Positions 8,365 through 11,054 of a stretch of 11,054 nt of DNA are shown one piece after another. The stretch comes from Balneolales bacterium. Its GTDB lineage: Bacteria; Bacteroidota; Rhodothermia; Balneolales; Natronogracilivirgulaceae. The notes beneath the pieces were generated by a model, which saw nothing but the letters and a program-made list of their open reading frames with translations, searched no databases and was not told where the DNA came from. The DNA is taken from assembly GCA_007120555.1 (NCBI GenBank), contig SKNL01000041.1:1-11054 (forward strand), in the 5' to 3' direction. How positions within the stretch are numbered: position 1 is the stretch's first letter; each line of letters begins with the position of its first letter. Made by a program: the position numbers and the translations under genes.

Positions 8365-10551
8365 ATGAAAAAAAAGAAAATCCACCTCGAAGACCTCATC
8401 ATGGAGCTGCTGGAGCGCCACTCCGAAAGCTGGGTCGCACGCGACACGCTCCGCAGGGCCTTCAAACTGCCGCCCAAAAAGGGGGATGAACGATTCAACA
8501 AGGCACTTAATCGCTTGCTCAAGCAGAACAGGATCGTCGAGAAGAACGACACCTATCGCATAGCCGACAAACGCCAGGACGGCAACGTGGTCGAGGGCGT
8601 CTTTACAAGCACACGGTCCGGCACCGGTTATGTCAAGGTGGAGGACAGGGAGCAGGATATCCGCATCCCGTCCAAGCATACCGGCACGGCGCTGGACAAG
8701 GACCGGGTCCGGGCGGCCATCCTCCCGAAATCAAGAAGCGACCGTGAAGAGGGGAAAATTGTGGATGTGATCTCACGCGGCAAGAAGTTCTTCGTCGGCA
8801 CATTCCACAAAGAGGGCAAGAGCACCTATCTGATCATTCCGGATGAGAAGTCGGCACAGGTCGAGTTTTTCGTGCATCCTGATAACACCAAAGACGCCCG
8901 GCACAACGACAAAGTAACTTTCAGGCTGGTGGACTGGCTTCATCCGCGCTCGCTTCCCGAAGCCGAGGTCCTGGAAAACCTGGGTAAAAAGGGCACCAAC
9001 AACGCCTCAATCCTTTCCATCCTCGCCGAAAACGAAATGCAGGCCGCGTTCCCGCCCGCCGTGGAGGAGTTCGCGGAAAGTGTGGCAGTAGACATCCACG
9101 AAAAGGAGTACAAGCGCCGCAAGGATATCCGCGACTGGGAGGTGTTCACCATTGACCCGCATGACGCCAAGGATTTTGACGATGCGCTGAGTATTTCAGT
9201 CCGTGACAGTGGCAATTACTACCTTGGCGTGCACATCGCCGACGTAAGCTACTACGTGCAGCAGGACCGGATCCTCGACAAGGAAGCCCGGGAACGCGGC
9301 ACCAGTGTCTATCTGGTGGACCGGACCATCCCAATGCTGCCGGAATGCCTGAGCAACGGAGTGTGCAGCCTTCGTCCCAATGAAGACAAGCTGGCGTACA
9401 GCTGCTTCATGGAAATCACCCCTGATGGCAAAAGGGTCGGGTATTCCATCGAGGAGACCGTGATCAACTCCTCCATGCGGTTCACCTATGAAGAAGTGCA
9501 GGAGATCATCGATGGCAAAGGGCACAAACACGAGACTTCCGTCCGGACTCTTGCCAAAATGACCGCCATGCTCACCGAAAACCGGTTCCGGCAGGGATCG
9601 ATCGACCTGGACACGCCCGAGCCCCGTTTCCGGCTTGATGAACACGGACGGCCGCTGGGTGTCTATGTCAAGGAGCGCCTGGCAGCGCACCGCCTGGTGG
9701 AAGAGTGCATGCTGATGGCCAATAAAACCGTTTCGGAGCACGTCACCCGGTTGCGGGAACAGGAGAAAAGCAGGGGGGATGGCCAGAATAAAGGGAAAGA
9801 TGGTGACAAAGCAGGAAAAACGCGCTACCCGTTCCTTTACCGCATCCACGACCGGCCAAATCCCGAAAAACTAAAGAATATCGGGGAAAACGTGCGCCCG
9901 CTGGGCATTGAGTTTCACGTCAGTGACGGCAAGGTCACTGCCGATCAGATAAACAGTCTCATTAAGCAAGCCAACAAGACCACGCTGAAATATGCGATCA
10001 ACGAACTGATTCTGCGCTCGATGGCCAAGGCCGTCTACAGTCCTAAAAATATCGGACACTACGGTCTCGGATTCAGGGAATACGCACACTTTACCAGTCC
10101 CATCCGACGTTATCCCGATCTGGTGGTACATCGTCTCCTGAAGCAGTATGCTGCCGGCCTGCCCGGGTACAGCTTTCAGGAGCTGATCGTGCTTGGCGAT
10201 CATTGCAGCGAAAAAGAACGCGATGCCGTTATAGCGGAACGTGATTCCATCAAGCTGAAACAGGTGGAATACATGACCGAACATATCGGAGATACGTTCG
10301 GTGGCGTGATCAGTGGCGTCACAGAAAAAGGGCTCTTTGTACTGTTGAACGAAAGTTATTGCGAAGGCATGATCGCTGTACGCGATCTTGATGATGATTA
10401 CTACGTCTACGAACAGGCCCGCCACCAGCTGCGGGGCCGCAGCCGTGGCAAATCATACCGACTGGGTGATGACATCAGGGTGAAAGTGGCCCGCACGGAT
10501 ATCGAACAGCGCCAGATCGACTTTCTGCCGGAGCAATCGGGGAAAAAATGA
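8365..10551 (+). CDS. rnr: Ribonuclease R (3'-to-5' exoribonuclease, RNase II superfamily)
   Basis: RNase R degrades structured RNA from the 3' end one nucleotide at a time, in rRNA and mRNA turnover, stress response and decay of non-stop mRNAs. The 728-residue product has a winged-helix N-terminus (about 5-65), two cold-shock-type domains (about 70-205), the RNB catalytic domain (about 235-610) and an S1 domain (about 641-722). The catalytic aspartates are D264, D270, D272 and D273 in TIDPHDAKDFDDA, matching E. coli D272/278/280/281. HFTSPIRRY is at 575-583. A charged Gly/Lys/Asp-rich insertion lies at about 465-487, before PFLYRIHD. The protein ends just after the S1 domain and lacks the long Lys-rich tail of E. 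coli RNase R. The frame is open back to an ATG at 8242, but that 41-residue extension is unlike the family and crosses the hairpin, so the ATG at 8365, followed by MKKKKIHLEDL, is chosen. Confidence 0.95.
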   Translation: MKKKKIHLEDLIMELLERHSESWVARDTLRRAFKLPPKKGDERFNKALNRLLKQNRIVEKNDTYRIADKRQDGNVVEGVFTSTRSGTGYVKVEDREQDIRIPSKHTGTALDKDRVRAAILPKSRSDREEGKIVDVISRGKKFFVGTFHKEGKSTYLIIPDEKSAQVEFFVHPDNTKDARHNDKVTFRLVDWLHPRSLPEAEVLENLGKKGTNNASILSILAENEMQAAFPPAVEEFAESVAVDIHEKEYKRRKDIRDWEVFTIDPHDAKDFDDALSISVRDSGNYYLGVHIADVSYYVQQDRILDKEARERGTSVYLVDRTIPMLPECLSNGVCSLRPNEDKLAYSCFMEITPDGKRVGYSIEETVINSSMRFTYEEVQEIIDGKGHKHETSVRTLAKMTAMLTENRFRQGSIDLDTPEPRFRLDEHGRPLGVYVKERLAAHRLVEECMLMANKTVSEHVTRLREQEKSRGDGQNKGKDGDKAGKTRYPFLYRIHDRPNPEKLKNIGENVRPLGIEFHVSDGKVTADQINSLIKQANKTTLKYAINELILRSMAKAVYSPKNIGHYGLGFREYAHFTSPIRRYPDLVVHRLLKQYAAGLPGYSFQELIVLGDHCSEKERDAVIAERDSIKLKQVEYMTEHIGDTFGGVISGVTEKGLFVLLNESYCEGMIAVRDLDDDYYVYEQARHQLRGRSRGKSYRLGDDIRVKVARTDIEQRQIDFLPEQSGKK

Positions 10552-10578
10552 TTCCGGCCAATCTGGACGGAACTTTTT
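10552..10578 (+). terminator. Likely intrinsic terminator after rnr
   Basis: Directly after the rnr stop codon, TTCCGGCCA (10552-10560) can pair with TGGACGGAA (10564-10572) around a 3-nt loop, giving a 9-bp stem with one G-A mismatch. It is followed by C and five Ts (10574-10578). This is a moderate rho-independent terminator and would separate the upstream gene cluster from the secreted-protein gene. The T-run is short, so it may be leaky. Confidence 0.55.
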
Positions 10579-10598
10579 ACCCCTGATCAGTGATAATG

Positions 10599-10618
10599 TT
10601 TTTTTTACTTTAATAATG
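10599..10618 (+). promoter_or_regulatory. Weak candidate promoter region for the last gene
   Basis: After the terminator-like hairpin lies an AT-rich stretch with eight Ts (10599-10606) and TAATAATG (10611-10618). The latter partly resembles the Bacteroidota -7 element TAnnTTTG. No -33 TTTG is seen at the right distance, and the implied 5' leader would be only a few bases. A promoter is expected here because the preceding gene seems to be terminated, but the exact elements are a guess. Confidence 0.25.
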
Positions 10619-10629
10619 TACAGACACAG

Positions 10630-11054
10630 ATGAATCCAACACGCCAGTTTTCCTTCGTCCGCATGCTAGCCGCGGCGTGCATCCTGCTGATTAGCAATGC
10701 ATTTATTATTTCCGAATCTCAGGCACAGTATTTCGGGTTCGGGAAAAACCGGGTGCAGTACTCACAGTTTGACTGGCGATTCATCCAGTCCGAACACTTC
10801 GATGTCTACTATTACGAGTCAAAGAACTATTATCTGGCCGAGTTTACGGCCAAAAGCCTTGAAGCGGCCTACGCTCAGTTGCAGCGCGATTTCAGACACC
10901 AGCTCAATGACCGTGTCTCCGTGATCATCTACGACTCGCATACGGACTTCAGTCAGACCAATGTGGTGCCGCTGCCAGTCGACGCCCAGGGAATCGGCGG
11001 TGTCACCGACAAGTTCAAGAACCGGATCACCATTCCGTTCATGGGCAACTATGG
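10630..11054 (+). CDS. Secreted peptidase-MA-like / TolB-like propeller protein, 5' part only
   Basis: The first 141 residues are present and the gene runs off the window end. It starts with a Sec signal peptide: basic residues R5 and R11, a hydrophobic stretch at about 12-27, and a probable cleavage after A32 in SESQA-Q. The mature part (FGFGKNRVQYSQFDW, then SEHFDVYYYE, VSVIIYDSHTDFSQTNV, GGVTDKFKNRITIPF) matches the start of large Bacteroidota-group proteins. Those have a peptidase-MA-like domain followed by WD40-like (PD40/TolB) propeller repeats and often a C-terminal outer-membrane-type part. The metal site, if present, and the propeller would lie beyond this window, so activity cannot be judged. 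The start is supported by the signal peptide. The product acts outside the cytoplasm; its exact role in this group is not known to me. Confidence 0.8.
   Translation, partial: MNPTRQFSFVRMLAAACILLISNAFIISESQAQYFGFGKNRVQYSQFDWRFIQSEHFDVYYYESKNYYLAEFTAKSLEAAYAQLQRDFRHQLNDRVSVIIYDSHTDFSQTNVVPLPVDAQGIGGVTDKFKNRITIPFMGNY

Noticed and set aside
10666..10680. Cys17 of the last protein as a lipoprotein (lipobox) site
   Set aside because: The sequence before it (AAAC) lacks the usual Leu at -3 and the hydrophobic stretch before it is too short. A signal peptidase I site at SQA-Q fits better.

Overview
The window is an ordinary-looking, densely packed stretch of bacterial chromosome. All genes are on the + strand: five complete genes and the first part of a sixth. 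The gene types point to the Bacteroidota / Balneolota / Rhodothermota group (FCB bacteria). The NFACT protein has the 'MNNYY...' N-terminus I associate with that group. There is a very long TamB-like AsmA-superfamily protein. The last gene begins like the large secreted peptidase-MA-like/TolB-like propeller proteins common there. None of the starts has a well-placed strong Shine-Dalgarno sequence, which also fits. GC content looks to be in the mid-50s percent by eye. Placement below phylum level is not possible from the sequence alone.

Layout: (1) 65-1726, NFACT/RqcH-like protein; (2) 1760-2329, shikimate kinase (aroK); (3) 2298-3485, 3-dehydroquinate synthase (aroB), overlapping aroK by 32 nt; (4) 3494-8221, a 1575-residue TamB-type translocation/lipid-transport protein that needs a non-ATG start; (5) 8365-10551, ribonuclease R (rnr), preceded by a 143-nt leader containing a perfect 11-bp hairpin; (6) 10630 to the window edge, a secreted protein cut off by the end of the window. 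A terminator-like hairpin with a T-run follows rnr at once. Because gaps are small up to that point, genes 1-5 could share one transcript, with rnr possibly under extra control through its leader.

How the genes work together: aroK and aroB are steps 5 and 2 of the shikimate pathway and are a classic neighbouring pair. TamB belongs to outer-membrane biogenesis or inter-membrane lipid transport. The NFACT protein and RNase R both belong, in other bacteria, to handling of stalled translation (nascent chain tagging and decay of the mRNA). No mobile element, CRISPR array, tRNA or rRNA was seen, and there is no gene-free stretch longer than 300 bases.

I do not see a clear new biological system here. 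The points most worth a second look are the hairpin in the rnr leader, the acidic ~35-residue insertion in AroB with an eight-residue repeat written in entirely different synonymous codons, the acidic tail on TamB, and the charged insertion inside the RNase R catalytic domain.
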